A stretch of 32,480 nt of DNA from Phenylobacterium sp. (GTDB taxonomy: Bacteria; Pseudomonadota; Alphaproteobacteria; Caulobacterales; Caulobacteraceae), in contig NZ_JAUXXE010000037.1 of the NCBI RefSeq assembly GCF_030681155.1, positions 1 to 32,480 on the forward strand, given 5' to 3'. The translations under genes were made by a program, and so were the position numbers. Numbering within the stretch: the stretch's first letter is position 1; each line of letters begins with the position of its first letter. Shown one piece after another: positions 1 through 8,044 of the stretch. The notes beneath the pieces are model-generated. The model was given only the letters and a program-made list of their open reading frames with translations. It ran no database searches and was not told where the DNA came from.

Positions 1-2
1 CG

Positions 3-368
3 CGGGAGGACAAGGAGATGCGCCAGGATTGGGTGCTGCGCGGCTTCCGTCAGTTCGACGCGCCGGTCTGCGTGATCGTGACCTATGACAAGGTGCTGGA
101 CGGCAGCGACGACACGCCCTTCGATTGCGGCGCCGTGACGACCGCCCTGGTCAACGCCGCCTGGTCGCGCGGGCTGGGCGCGGTGATCAACAGCCAGGGC
201 ATCATGCAGTCGCCGGTGGTGCGCGAGCACGCCGGGATCGCCGACGATCAGGTGATCATGAAGAGCATTGCCCTGGGCTGGCCCGACGAGACCTTCCCGG
301 CGAACGCGGTGGTGTCAGAGCGAAAGGCGGTGGCCGAGGCCGCCGTCTTCGTCGGCTTCGACGACTAA
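3..368 (+). CDS. Nitroreductase family protein, C-terminal part (5' end outside window)
   Basis: The reading frame is open from the left edge (first full codon at base 3) to TAA at 366-368, so this is the last ~121 residues of a larger protein. An internal ATG at 18 is unlikely to be the start because coding continues upstream of it. The segment has the end of a nitroreductase flavoprotein: a core stretch reading APVCVIVTYDK, then the helix with GAVTTALVNAAWSRGLGAV, which in this FMN-dependent family packs near the flavin, and the late motif IALGWPDE followed by a C-terminal ERKAV segment. Members reduce nitro compounds or quinones with NAD(P)H as dimers in the cytoplasm. The substrate cannot be read from the sequence. 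The next gene starts 186 bases downstream. Confidence 0.8.
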   Translation, partial: REDKEMRQDWVLRGFRQFDAPVCVIVTYDKVLDGSDDTPFDCGAVTTALVNAAWSRGLGAVINSQGIMQSPVVREHAGIADDQVIMKSIALGWPDETFPANAVVSERKAVAEAAVFVGFDD

Positions 369-554
369 GGCCGCCGCCTAGAGTGGATCTGGCCGACGAG
401 GCCCGGGTCCACTCCGGTCATGGAGGGTGTCTATCTGGCTAAGGTCGGGGGCGATGCTCGCACTAGGGAAGGCGATCGGTCTGTCTCGGGGATACACCCG
501 ATATTCGCCGCCTCTCGTTCCGCCAGACACTGCCCGCCCTAGTGGAGCAGGCAC

Positions 555-1946
555 ATGGCGATCATCTCGGCGACAAGTAGCGTGGGCGACCCGAACGGGG
601 GCGCCCTGACCAGGGAGCAGCTTGACCAGCGGACGCTGTACCGGCGGGCCGTCGAGGCGGTCATCTGGGGCATGCCCGCGGTGAACTACGACCGGATGCT
701 CCAGTCTTTCATCGCGGCCGGCGGCGGAGCAAACCAAATCGCCTACTGGTCGAGCCTGCTCGACGGGCTCAACCAAACTCTCACGCCCAACCCGGACACG
801 GTCTACGTCAATCCGTTCTTCGACACGCGCGAGGTCGGCCCGATGGTGCTCGAGATTCCCCCGGCTGGAGCGGGATCGATCACGGGCAGCATCGATGATT
901 GCTGGCAAAATGCGCTGGAGGACGTTGGGCCGGCGGGGACGGACAAGGGGGCCGGCGGCAAGTACCTCATACTGCCGCCCGACTATGATGGGAGCGTGCC
1001 CGACGGCTACATTCCGGTCAGGTCCGACACCTATCAGGGCTTCGCAATCCTGCGCTCAAACGTGAAAAGCGGCAGCGACGCCGACGTGGCGGCCGCTGTC
1101 GCCTATGGGAAGGCAGTCGGCTTCTATCCGCTGTCGGCCGGCCCGGAGGCGCGGGATAGCCGCTACGTCGACCTGTCGGGTGTGCTTTACGACGCCACGA
1201 TCCAGTACGACCGGCGGTTCTTTCAGTCTCTGGCGCGGATGGTCGAGCACGAACCGTGGCTGTTGCGCGACAAGGCGTTGATAGACCCCTTGCGGAGTCT
1301 CGGGATTCGCAAAGGAAGTCCGTTCCAGCCGAATGACGCGGCCGGGGCGCTGCTTGATGCGGCGGCCCTCGAGGCCCGGGCCTGGCTCGACGCCCACTAC
1401 GAGGATGTATTCGATCCGCCATTCTATCCCGGGGGACATTGGGCCCTGCCGGCGGTTGCTGAAGTCGTGGAGGGGATGCCGAACTTCTTCGCCGACCCGA
1501 ACGCGTACCCGGTCGACGGGCGCGGCGTCACCTATTCGATGGCGTATTTCAGCGCCAAGCATCTCGGCGCCGGGCAGTTCTATCTGATGACTACGCGCGA
1601 CCGCGAAGGTCGCCCGTTGGACGGCGGAGCGGCCTACAGGTTGCACGTCCCCGCCAACGCGCCCGTTCGCCTCTATTGGTCGGCCACAGCCTACGACCGC
1701 GAAACCCACGCGCTGATCCGGGATGTGGCTCGCGCCAGCCGAGCGTCGAACAGTCCGGAGATTCAAGCCAACCCGGATGGCTCAGTGGACGTCTGGTTCG
1801 CACCTGATCCCCCGCCCGGGAAAGAGGGCAATTGGACCCCGACCCGGCGCGACCGGGGGTTCGAGGTGTTGTTCCGCATCTATGGCCCCGAGAAGCCGTT
1901 CTTCGATAAGCAGTGGATTTTGCCCGACATTGAGAAGGTCCAGTGA
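555..1946 (+). CDS. DUF1254/DUF1214 domain-containing protein (first of a tandem pair)
   Basis: 463 residues. The N-terminal DUF1254 region (about 35-165) contains WGMPAVNYDRM and the NPDTVYVNPFFD stretch, followed by GKYLILPPDY at about 136-144. The C-terminal DUF1214 region (about 325-440) has the family pattern YSMAYFSAKHLG, the block GRPLDGGAAYRLHVP, a YWSATAYDRET strand and a final NWTPTRRDRGFEVLFRIYGP. These are typical of proteins annotated as DUF1254 domain-containing, whose biochemical role is not established. No signal peptide is visible, unlike many relatives that are exported. The ATG at 555 has GGAG eight bases upstream. The gene is followed after 29 bases by a paralogue in the same direction, so the two probably form an operon. 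Function unknown. Confidence 0.88.
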   Translation: MAIISATSSVGDPNGGALTREQLDQRTLYRRAVEAVIWGMPAVNYDRMLQSFIAAGGGANQIAYWSSLLDGLNQTLTPNPDTVYVNPFFDTREVGPMVLEIPPAGAGSITGSIDDCWQNALEDVGPAGTDKGAGGKYLILPPDYDGSVPDGYIPVRSDTYQGFAILRSNVKSGSDADVAAAVAYGKAVGFYPLSAGPEARDSRYVDLSGVLYDATIQYDRRFFQSLARMVEHEPWLLRDKALIDPLRSLGIRKGSPFQPNDAAGALLDAAALEARAWLDAHYEDVFDPPFYPGGHWALPAVAEVVEGMPNFFADPNAYPVDGRGVTYSMAYFSAKHLGAGQFYLMTTRDREGRPLDGGAAYRLHVPANAPVRLYWSATAYDRETHALIRDVARASRASNSPEIQANPDGSVDVWFAPDPPPGKEGNWTPTRRDRGFEVLFRIYGPEKPFFDKQWILPDIEKVQ

Positions 1947-1975
1947 CCCGCTGACCCAAATGTGAGGAGGCCAGT

Positions 1976-3385
1976 ATGGCGCCGACACCCCTGCCTGCGG
2001 CGCAGATCGCCGCCACGACCGTGCAGAGCCGCATCGGCGAACTGCAGTTCACCCATGATTTCGCCAATGGCTACCCGACCGCCGAAACGCTGGAAAAGTT
2101 GTTCGACGAGCGTGACTTTCAGCGGGCTTGCCAAGCGTATCTATGGGCGCTGCCCATCGTTTCGTTCGCGGCTTGGCAGCGCGGCCAGGCCGAACAGCTC
2201 GGCGCCGCCAACGGCCAGGTCGTCGCCTATCTGAGCTACAAGGATAAGCTCGGCATCCTCACGGCGAACGCCACGACGCCGTACTATATCGCCTTCATCG
2301 ACCTGACGAAGTCCGGGCCCTTTGTCGTCGAGCTGCCGGACGAAGGCATCCGCGGCGGACTCACCGATTTTTGGCAGCAGGCGCTACCCGGCAGCACCAG
2401 CGGGGGGCGCTACCTGATGGTCGGTCCGGGGCAGGAGGAACCGGCCGACGCTGCGGGCTACACCGTGCTTCGGACCCCGACCACCAACGCTCTGTTCGGA
2501 ATGCGGATCACGGCGACAGATCCGGCTGCGAAGGCGCAAGCCCTGTCCAAGCTGAGACTTTATGCTCACGCCGACCGCGCCAATCCCCCCGCGACGAACA
2601 TCGTGGAGGCGGCGGATCGACCGTGGACCGGCATGCCGCCGCGCGGGATCGACTACTGGAAGCTGCTCAGCCTGGTGATCAACCGCGAGCCGGTGGCTGA
2701 GCGCGACTGGTTCTTCCACGAGATGCTGAAGCCGCTGGGCATCGAAAAGGGCAAGGCCTTGGCACCGGACGCGCGGCAGGAAAAGCTGCTCGCCGAGGGC
2801 GCCCTGGTGGGGGAGGCGATGGCGAAGGCCAACACCGCCGATCGCCGGTTCGGCAGCCGCTATCGCCCCGATGCCACGTGGGATCATGCGCTCAATCTCG
2901 ACGCGGACGATCCCGATGAATACTGGACCCGCCTCGATGAGCGCGCGTCCTGGTTTTACGAGGCGGTGTCGGCCGCCGCCGACATGTCGCCAAAGCGACC
3001 CGGGACTGCGTCCTCGACCTATCTGGGGGTTTATCGCGACGCCGCCGGCGAATGGCTCGACGGTGGACACGCCTACCGGCTGCGGGTGCCTCCGGATGCG
3101 CCAGCGAACCTCTTCTGGTCGGTTACGGTCTACGACGTCGATACGCGCTGCCTGATATTGAACGACCAACAGATCGCCGACCGCTCATCGCGCATGGATT
3201 TGAAGCGGAACGCCGATGGGTCGGTGGATATTTGGTGCGCGCCGACGCCGCCCGAAGGGTTCGAGCAGAACTGGATCCCAACCGTGCCCGGCAAGAACTG
3301 GTTCGCCTATTTCCGTCTCTACGAACCGACCCAGCCGTATTTCGACGCCAGTTGGCCGCTGCCGGATTTCGAACGGATGGATTGA
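1976..3385 (+). CDS. DUF1254/DUF1214 domain-containing protein (second of a tandem pair)
   Basis: 469 residues with the same two-domain order as its upstream neighbour. The DUF1254 region (about 45-165) has CQAYLWALPIVSFAAWQRG, TANATTPYYIAFIDL and GRYLMVGPGQ at about 144-153. The DUF1214 region has GEWLDGGHAYRLRVPP, LFWSVTVYDVDTRCLI, a DGSVDIWCAP strand and a terminal NWFAYFRLYEPTQPYFD. The ATG at 1976 is preceded by a strong GAGGAGG site. The two paralogues are clearly divergent in sequence, so this is an old duplication or a joint acquisition rather than a recent copy. No signal peptide is seen. Function unknown. Co-transcription with 555-1946 is inferred from the 29-base spacing. Confidence 0.88.
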   Translation: MAPTPLPAAQIAATTVQSRIGELQFTHDFANGYPTAETLEKLFDERDFQRACQAYLWALPIVSFAAWQRGQAEQLGAANGQVVAYLSYKDKLGILTANATTPYYIAFIDLTKSGPFVVELPDEGIRGGLTDFWQQALPGSTSGGRYLMVGPGQEEPADAAGYTVLRTPTTNALFGMRITATDPAAKAQALSKLRLYAHADRANPPATNIVEAADRPWTGMPPRGIDYWKLLSLVINREPVAERDWFFHEMLKPLGIEKGKALAPDARQEKLLAEGALVGEAMAKANTADRRFGSRYRPDATWDHALNLDADDPDEYWTRLDERASWFYEAVSAAADMSPKRPGTASSTYLGVYRDAAGEWLDGGHAYRLRVPPDAPANLFWSVTVYDVDTRCLILNDQQIADRSSRMDLKRNADGSVDIWCAPTPPEGFEQNWIPTVPGKNWFAYFRLYEPTQPYFDASWPLPDFERMD

Positions 3386-3519
3386 CCTGTCACTTGCTGA
3401 GCCAGCTTGGCAGGGTGGGGCGTGCCGTGAAGCGGACTTCGCCTTCGCGCTGAAGGGTGGTGACGAGCGGATCTCCGACTTATCGGTCGCTCAGCCTATA
3501 GTTGGCGCGGCTGGCGGCG

Positions 3520-3801
3520 TCTGACGATCTGGCGCGCCGCGGCCGCTTTGGTGATCCGCCTGGGTTGGGCCGAACTCCCGATGCACGTGACTTGGCGCAT
3601 CGGCTTCACCATGAGCCTGTTCATCGATTGTTGGCTTTCCCCGATGATGTGTCTCTGCAAAGCAGTCTGAAGATGGGTGTGCTCGCGGGGGCGCTGGCGT
3701 CTGGCCTGGCCGGATGGCTCATTCTTCGCGTCGTCCGCGGCCGACCGATTGAAACTGACGAAGAACAGGCCGCCGCCCCGGCGCGCGGCGGCGGAAATTG
3801 A
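3520..3801 (+). pseudogene. nhaA: Remnant of nhaA (Na+/H+ antiporter), C-terminal part, frameshifted
   Basis: Two frames carry consecutive pieces of the end of an NhaA antiporter. The frame through 3587 reads VIRLGWAELP and then IGFTMSLFI (3599-3625), the signature of the NhaA C-terminal region. Immediately after, the frame through 3628 continues LLAFPDDVSLQSSLKMGVL, AGALASGL and AGWLILRVV to TGA at 3799-3801. The switch near 3626 fits a single-base deletion in the Gly codon expected between the pieces. About ten residues usually lying between the LP..TW segment and GIGFTM are also missing, and the N-terminal ~80% of the protein is absent. The relic abuts the fbp start. I see no functional start codon, so it is a decayed fragment. 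Confidence 0.68.
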
Positions 3802-3812
3802 TGGAGCGAGCT

Positions 3813-4817
3813 ATGCAAACGACACTCTCCGACTGGCTAGCTCTTCAGGAAACATCGTCCGCCCCCCTTCAGCGCGGGCTGGAGCAGGTCGCCGAAGCCT
3901 GCCGTGTGATCGCCGGGCTGGTGGAACGCGCTCCGCTTGAGGGCCGTCTGGGCGCACTTACGACGACCAACATCCAGGACGAGGTGCAGAAGGCGCTCGA
4001 CCTCGCCTCCAACGACGTCTTTCTCGACCTCTGCGGTCAGGAGCCGGTCTTCGCCGGTTTCGCCTCCGAGGAACTGGACGATGTGAGCATGGGAACGCAG
4101 GGCGGAGACTTCCTGCTGGCGTTCGATCCGCTCGACGGGTCCAGCAATATCGAGGTCGCAATGTGCGTGGGCTCGATTTTCTCCGTGCTGCCCGCGCCGG
4201 ACGCGGCCAGAGGGCGAGCGATCCAGGCGGAGGACTTCTTGCAGCCCGGCCGAAATCAACTCGCCGCCGGCTATGCGCTGTACGGACCTCAGGCCATGTT
4301 CGTCCTCAGCGTGGGGGCCGGCGTCGCTGGTTTCACGCTCGACCGCGACAGGCGCGAGTGGATCTTGACCCACCCGGACATGACCGTGCCCGAGGAGAGC
4401 GGCGAGTATGCGATCAACTCATCCAACGAGCGTCATTGGAAGCCTGGGCTGCGCCAGTTCATGGCCGCCGTGCAGGTCGGGCGAGAGGGTCCGCTAAAGC
4501 AAGACTTCAACATGCGATGGACCGCCGCGATGGTCGCGGACGTTCACCGCATCCTGGTTCGAGGCGGTGTCTTCCTCTATCCCGCCGACAACCGGCCAAA
4601 GGTCGCCAACGGAAAGCTGCGGCTGCTCTATGAGTGCGCGCCGATGGGCTGGCTGGTGGAGCAGGCCGGCGGGGTTGCGTACGGCGCGAACGGGCCGGTC
4701 CTGAATGTCCGACCATCCTCGCTTCATCAGCGTTCGCCGATCGCGCTCGGATCGCGGCGAGTGCTTGAGCAGGCCTGGGCCGAGTACCTTGTGTCCGACG
4801 GAGCTGCAGAAGGGTAG
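3813..4817 (+). CDS. fbp: Fructose-1,6-bisphosphatase, class I
   Basis: 334 residues from the ATG at 3813, which has GGAG six bases upstream. TTG at 3798 and ATG at 3801 are in frame but lie on the tail of the nhaA remnant. The enzyme hydrolyses fructose 1,6-bisphosphate to fructose 6-phosphate in gluconeogenesis (or the Calvin cycle). Class I landmarks are present in order: the TTNIQDEVQKALD segment at 51-63, the metal-binding acidic pair EE at 86-87, the FDPLDGSSN signature at 104-112, the NSSNERHW substrate region at about 202-209, and GKLRLLYECAPMGW at 267-280 followed by EQAGG. Length matches the family. The convergent neighbour ends 33 bases beyond the stop. No other cbb genes are seen, so a gluconeogenic role is the simpler reading. 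Confidence 0.95.
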   Translation: MQTTLSDWLALQETSSAPLQRGLEQVAEACRVIAGLVERAPLEGRLGALTTTNIQDEVQKALDLASNDVFLDLCGQEPVFAGFASEELDDVSMGTQGGDFLLAFDPLDGSSNIEVAMCVGSIFSVLPAPDAARGRAIQAEDFLQPGRNQLAAGYALYGPQAMFVLSVGAGVAGFTLDRDRREWILTHPDMTVPEESGEYAINSSNERHWKPGLRQFMAAVQVGREGPLKQDFNMRWTAAMVADVHRILVRGGVFLYPADNRPKVANGKLRLLYECAPMGWLVEQAGGVAYGANGPVLNVRPSSLHQRSPIALGSRRVLEQAWAEYLVSDGAAEG

Positions 4818-4850
4818 TTCTACCCGCCTGAGGATCCGCCTGAGGGTCGC

Positions 4851-5690
4851 CTATCGTTGCGAAGTCCCGCCGGTTCCCGGGACGAACAGCAGGTCAGACC
4901 AGCGCCAGTCGTTCTCGCCCAGCACCAGGCGGGCCGAGCCGGAGCCGTCCTTGAGCGAGACCACGACCAGGCCGCGGACGCGTTCCTTGCGACAGGCTTC
5001 AGGCGCAAAGCCGATTTCCCACATCATCGCCTCGCGGACGGCGGCCAGGCCGCCGCCTTCCTGGCCGGGATGACGGACCCAGCCGCCGTTCCAGACCATG
5101 ATCGCCTTGCCGCGATGAACCTGGGTGACCGCGCTTTGGACCATCGGGTCCTTGCGCAACGCCCGTTGCAGCCGCGCCAGCATGTTGCAGTCACCGCCGC
5201 CTTCGCCCGCCCCTGTGCCCGATCCGCCGCCGGAGCCTGAGCCGGCGGTGGCCGCGCCGGCCAGTTGCGCCTCGCTGACCTCCACGGCGGTGTCGGCGGC
5301 CGGGGCCTCGGTCGCCGGGAGCGGCTTGATGTCCGGGGGCGCGGGCAGGACCGCCTTGCGCGCCTTGATCGGGCTGCGTTTCGGCGGCGTCGGCTTGGGG
5401 ACTGGCGGGGGGGGGACCGGCGGGGTGGGGGTTGCAGGCGCAGGCGGGGCCGGCGCGGGATCGGGCGTCGGGACCGGAACTGGGACTGGGGCCGGGACCA
5501 GGAAGCGGGGGGCGACCAACTCCACGACCACCGGCTCCGACATCACAGCCATCGGCGGGGTGGGCGCTGCATTGAGCAGCGCCAGCACGATCAGCCCGTG
5601 GAATGCGAGGCTGGCCGCCGCGGTCAGGGGACGGCGCCGTTTTGCGAGTTCGCGGCGCGTACGAGCCGCGAAACTTGAAGGGTCGCTCAC
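4851..5690 (-). CDS. TonB-like proline-rich inner-membrane-anchored protein
   Basis: 279 residues from a GTG start. The layout is that of a TonB-type energy transducer: a basic N-terminal cytoplasmic piece (RTRRELAKRRR), one membrane helix at about 22-42, a long Pro-rich rigid spacer at about 62-125, a Gly/Ser-rich linker (149-166), and a periplasmic C-terminal domain at about 168-270 with two cysteines (C168, C233). The C-terminal domain is not an obvious TonB C-terminal fold: I do not see the usual YP.xA...G motif. It could be a specialised TonB/TolA-like protein or an unrelated envelope-spanning protein. It lies 20 bases downstream of an OmpA-type lipoprotein on the same strand, suggesting a shared transcript and an envelope role. 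Confidence 0.72.
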   Translation of the reverse strand: MSDPSSFAARTRRELAKRRRPLTAAASLAFHGLIVLALLNAAPTPPMAVMSEPVVVELVAPRFLVPAPVPVPVPTPDPAPAPPAPATPTPPVPPPPVPKPTPPKRSPIKARKAVLPAPPDIKPLPATEAPAADTAVEVSEAQLAGAATAGSGSGGGSGTGAGEGGGDCNMLARLQRALRKDPMVQSAVTQVHRGKAIMVWNGGWVRHPGQEGGGLAAVREAMMWEIGFAPEACRKERVRGLVVVSLKDGSGSARLVLGENDWRWSDLLFVPGTGGTSQR

Positions 5691-5710
5691 GGCGCCGGTC
5701 CGATAGAGGC

Positions 5711-6280
5711 CTAGGCCAGGACGATCAGGACGACACGGCGGTTGGCTTCGCGGCTGGCCTTGCTGGCGCCTTCGCCGACCGGCGAGTCGGCCCCGTACGA
5801 GATGGTGCTGATCCGGTTCAGGGCGACGCCCTGCTTGCTCAGATAACGGCGGACGGCTTCGGCGCGAGCCTCGCCCAGGCGATAGGCGCCGGCCTTGCCC
5901 TCAGTGGCGTCGGTGTGGCCCTGGACCTCGATATAGACGTTGCGGTTGTCGCCCTTCAGCTTGCTGACGAAGGCGTCCAGCCGCGATTGGGCCTCGGCCG
6001 ACAGGGTCGATTTGCCAGGGGCGAACTTGATGCTGTCGTCGGAAAGCATCGGGGCATAGACGAACTTGCCCTCGGCCAGCTTGCCGGCGGCGTCGGCTCG
6101 CTGAAGCGCCTCGCGCGCCGTGGCGTCGACGCCTTGGATGCGGGTTTCATGGTTGTCCACGCGGGCGGAGACCACGCCGACCTGTTCGTTGACGAAGTCC
6201 TTGGTGGCGCAGCCGGCCAGGCTCGTGGCCCCCAGCAACATCGCTCCGGCGATGGCGATTTTCGGCATGTTCAGCAGCAT
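5711..6280 (-). CDS. OmpA-family peptidoglycan-binding lipoprotein
   Basis: 189 residues. The signal peptide ends in the lipobox LAGC with C24 as the lipidated residue, giving a probable outer-membrane lipoprotein. Residues 30-70 are predicted helical and heptad-like. The OmpA C-terminal domain occupies about 78-188, with the characteristic VYIEVQGHTD (115-124), the YRLGEARAEAVRRYL helix (133-147) and the terminal SREANRRVVL block that contacts diaminopimelate in Pal/OmpA relatives. It likely tethers the outer membrane to peptidoglycan. The ATG at 6280 has GGAGGG eight bases upstream. The TonB-like gene follows on the same strand after 20 bases. It is shorter and simpler than Pal of the Tol-Pal operon, and no tol genes are nearby. 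Confidence 0.88.
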   Translation of the reverse strand: MLLNMPKIAIAGAMLLGATSLAGCATKDFVNEQVGVVSARVDNHETRIQGVDATAREALQRADAAGKLAEGKFVYAPMLSDDSIKFAPGKSTLSAEAQSRLDAFVSKLKGDNRNVYIEVQGHTDATEGKAGAYRLGEARAEAVRRYLSKQGVALNRISTISYGADSPVGEGASKASREANRRVVLIVLA

Positions 6281-6493
6281 GAGAAGTCCCTCCAGATGGG
6301 TTCATTCGAACCGCAGTTATTCCCTCAATGAGCGACTGCATCGGGTCCGAAGAGGGCGGTTTGTGGGCGTAGCTTGGCTGTAGGGTTGGCTCGAAACGTG
6401 AACCTGAGGTCCAGTCAGGGCGTTAACTGTCCCAGCTACGCACGGCTCGCCGTGCGCCGGGACCACGCTCGAGCTGGCTTGGAGGGCTGTGGC

Positions 6494-6964
6494 GTGAATT
6501 TCAGGATGAGAATCGCGGCGCTGGCTGCGCTCGGTCTAGCCTCGATCGGAGGCTCTGCGGCTCAGGCCGCGCCGTTTGATGCGATCAGCTTCCGCAAGGG
6601 TGAGAGCGCCCTTTTCTATGATGTCGGCAGCGTCACCCGCGACGGGATCAACGCTCACGCCTGGGTCTATCTGATCGTCCGCACGCCGATGGACGGGGCG
6701 AGCATGGTGGCGACCTATCGGGAATTTGGATGCGACATGGGCCGAACCCGCGACATCTCGCGGCGGTTCGTGTCGCCTGAGGGCGCGACGCTGCGCGCCG
6801 TGGAGACGCCGGGCGAGTGGCAGACGGTCAACCCCGGCGATGACCGCTTCGATCTGCTGGACAAGGTCTGCGCCGGCAAGCCGACCCGGGTGTCTGGCCA
6901 GCGCATGTCGATCTTCGATTTTCAGGCGGTGGTCCGCGAGGCGCTGATGTACGGGCCCAAATAG
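6494..6964 (+). CDS. Secreted hypothetical protein
   Basis: 156 residues from the GTG at 6494, chosen because GGAGGG lies seven bases upstream and a normal signal peptide follows. The longer frame to 6374 would bury the signal. The first ~26 residues form a signal peptide (basic MRIAAL start, Ala/Gly-rich core, cleavage after AQA). The mature ~130 residues include two cysteines (in FGCDMG and KVCAG) that could form a disulfide, and repeated Arg/Asp-rich strands. I do not recognise the family. It is probably a periplasmic small-domain protein. Upstream (6281-6493) is a gene-free divergent spacer shared with the OmpA-type lipoprotein. Confidence 0.72.
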   Translation: MNFRMRIAALAALGLASIGGSAAQAAPFDAISFRKGESALFYDVGSVTRDGINAHAWVYLIVRTPMDGASMVATYREFGCDMGRTRDISRRFVSPEGATLRAVETPGEWQTVNPGDDRFDLLDKVCAGKPTRVSGQRMSIFDFQAVVREALMYGPK

Positions 6965-6970
6965 AACGAC

Positions 6971-6992
6971 GGCCCCGCCGCTCGGCGAGGCC
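6971..6992. terminator. GC-rich hairpin between convergent genes
   Basis: GGCC-C-CGCCG, loop CT, CGGCG-A-GGCC forms a nine-pair stem with a one-base mismatch, located just after the stop at 6964 and before the end of the opposing gene at 7019. No run of T follows on either strand, so it is a hairpin-type 3' end rather than a classical intrinsic terminator. Confidence 0.4.
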
Positions 6993-7018
6993 GCGTCCCG
7001 CCCCTCAACCGCCTACGC

Positions 7019-7453
7019 CTAGCAGGCGTATTGGCGGGTGACGGTCATCGGGCGACCGCTGTAGCGGTCATAGACCCGATCGCGGCTGGTGCAGACGCGC
7101 GAGCCGTAGGCGTAGCGGCCCTGGTCATACGCATAGGGGCGTTGCCCGCCGTAGTAGGACTGGCCGCCGTAGGGCTGCTGGTAGTAGCCGTTGTTGTAGG
7201 CTCCGCCGTAACCCTGTTGGTAGTAGCCGTTGTCGTAGTAGGACGAGCTGCGCTTGTTGCTGCTCGAACTGGCCAGGGCCGCGCCGATGGCCAGGCCCAC
7301 GACCCCGGCGGCGATGGCGACGCCCGCGTCGTTGTTGTTGTTCTTGTGGCCGTTGTAGTAGCGATATGGGTCGGCCTGGGCCGGGCCCGCGACCGCGGCG
7401 ACGCCGCCGGCGACCGTCAGGGCCGCCACTGCTGCTGTGAGAATTTTTCTCAT
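7019..7453 (-). CDS. Secreted Tyr/Gly/Asn-rich protein with glycine-zipper segment
   Basis: 144 residues. The signal peptide (about 1-27) ends AQA-DP. A low-complexity NNNND stretch is followed by a Gly/Ala hydrophobic segment (AGVAIAAGVVGLAIGAALAS, about 43-62) resembling a glycine zipper. Then comes a repetitive Tyr/Gln/Gly-rich region with YYQQ and YGG units (about 72-112), and a C-terminal block with two cysteines (C117 and the last residue, C144) in a VCTSRDRVYDRYSG context. Proteins of this kind are usually annotated as hypothetical or glycine-zipper envelope proteins. The start has a very strong AAGGAGG site. Function unknown. The repetitive part could be structural or surface-binding. 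Confidence 0.8.
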   Translation of the reverse strand: MRKILTAAVAALTVAGGVAAVAGPAQADPYRYYNGHKNNNNDAGVAIAAGVVGLAIGAALASSSSNKRSSSYYDNGYYQQGYGGAYNNGYYQQPYGGQSYYGGQRPYAYDQGRYAYGSRVCTSRDRVYDRYSGRPMTVTRQYAC

Positions 7454-7627
7454 AATGACCTCCTTCCGGCTCGGTCCAAGTGAGGATGCCGGATTTCAGG
7501 ATGCAGTTTCTCAATGCGCGCCTGAATGCAGGCTGAATGGCCGCACCGTCATCGGCGCGCCTTGATGACGCCTTATGCGTTTGGCTAATGGCGCGCCCCG
7601 CATTCGGGCGACTTGATGGAGTTCTTC

Positions 7628-8044
7628 GTGATCAAACTTCCCATGGTGATCGTTGTCGCGGCCCTGGGTCTGGCGGCATGCCAGCCGGGCCAGAAGAGCG
7701 CGAGCGGAGCCCAAGGCGGCGACCCCTATGCCGGGCTCGACGGCGCCATCAAGACCTGGCACGCCGAGATCAAGAACACCGACGCCCAGTGCAAAGATCG
7801 CCCGGACGACCAGAAGTGCCAGGGCTTTGCGGTCGCCTGCAAAGGTGAGCGGAAGATCACGCCGGACGAAGCCGCAGCCGGCATGACCGCCAAGGTGGCG
7901 GTGGCCATGGGGTGGGAGAACTGGGACACCCAGCGTTCGGAATACCGTTCGTCCTCGAACACGGCCGAGTTCCAGAAGGTCGGCGGCGAGTGGAAGCGGT
8001 TGGCGACCGGCCCGGTCAACCTCTCGACCTGCGTGGCGTCCTAA
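7628..8044 (+). CDS. Hypothetical lipoprotein
   Basis: 138 residues from the GTG at 7628, which has GGAG six bases upstream. In-frame TTG at 7613 and ATG at 7616 are alternatives lacking a good site. The short signal peptide ends in the lipobox LAAC (C18), predicting a membrane lipoprotein. The mature part has three further cysteine pairs or singles (CKD, CQGF, CKG, and STC near the end) and a Trp-rich stretch MGWENWDTQRSEY. The closing region GGEWKRLATGPVNLSTC resembles other Caulobacter hypothetical lipoproteins that I cannot name. The stop overlaps by four bases the stop of the convergent LysR gene. Confidence 0.75.
   Translation: MIKLPMVIVVAALGLAACQPGQKSASGAQGGDPYAGLDGAIKTWHAEIKNTDAQCKDRPDDQKCQGFAVACKGERKITPDEAAAGMTAKVAVAMGWENWDTQRSEYRSSSNTAEFQKVGGEWKRLATGPVNLSTCVAS

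Noticed and set aside
378..908. 176-codon minus-strand frame opposite the DUF1254 gene start
   Set aside because: It is antisense to a clear gene with family motifs, has no ribosome site, and has Arg/Pro/Gly-rich shadow composition.
2384..3169. 261-codon minus-strand frame inside the second DUF1254 gene
   Set aside because: Typical GC-rich shadow frame without motifs, fully covered by a convincing plus-strand gene.
4824..4845. Short direct repeat CCGCCTGAGG (period 12) after fbp
   Set aside because: Two ten-base copies in GC-rich DNA between convergent genes is weak evidence and no function is suggested.
5125..5706. Plus-strand Gly/Ala/Thr-rich frame opposite the TonB-like gene
   Set aside because: The low-complexity Gly stretch is the complement of the Pro-rich spacer; no ribosome site or motif.
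7031..7483. Plus-strand Val/Gly-rich frame opposite the secreted Tyr/Gly-rich protein
   Set aside because: It is the antisense of the repeat-rich gene; the minus-strand frame has a signal peptide and strong ribosome site.
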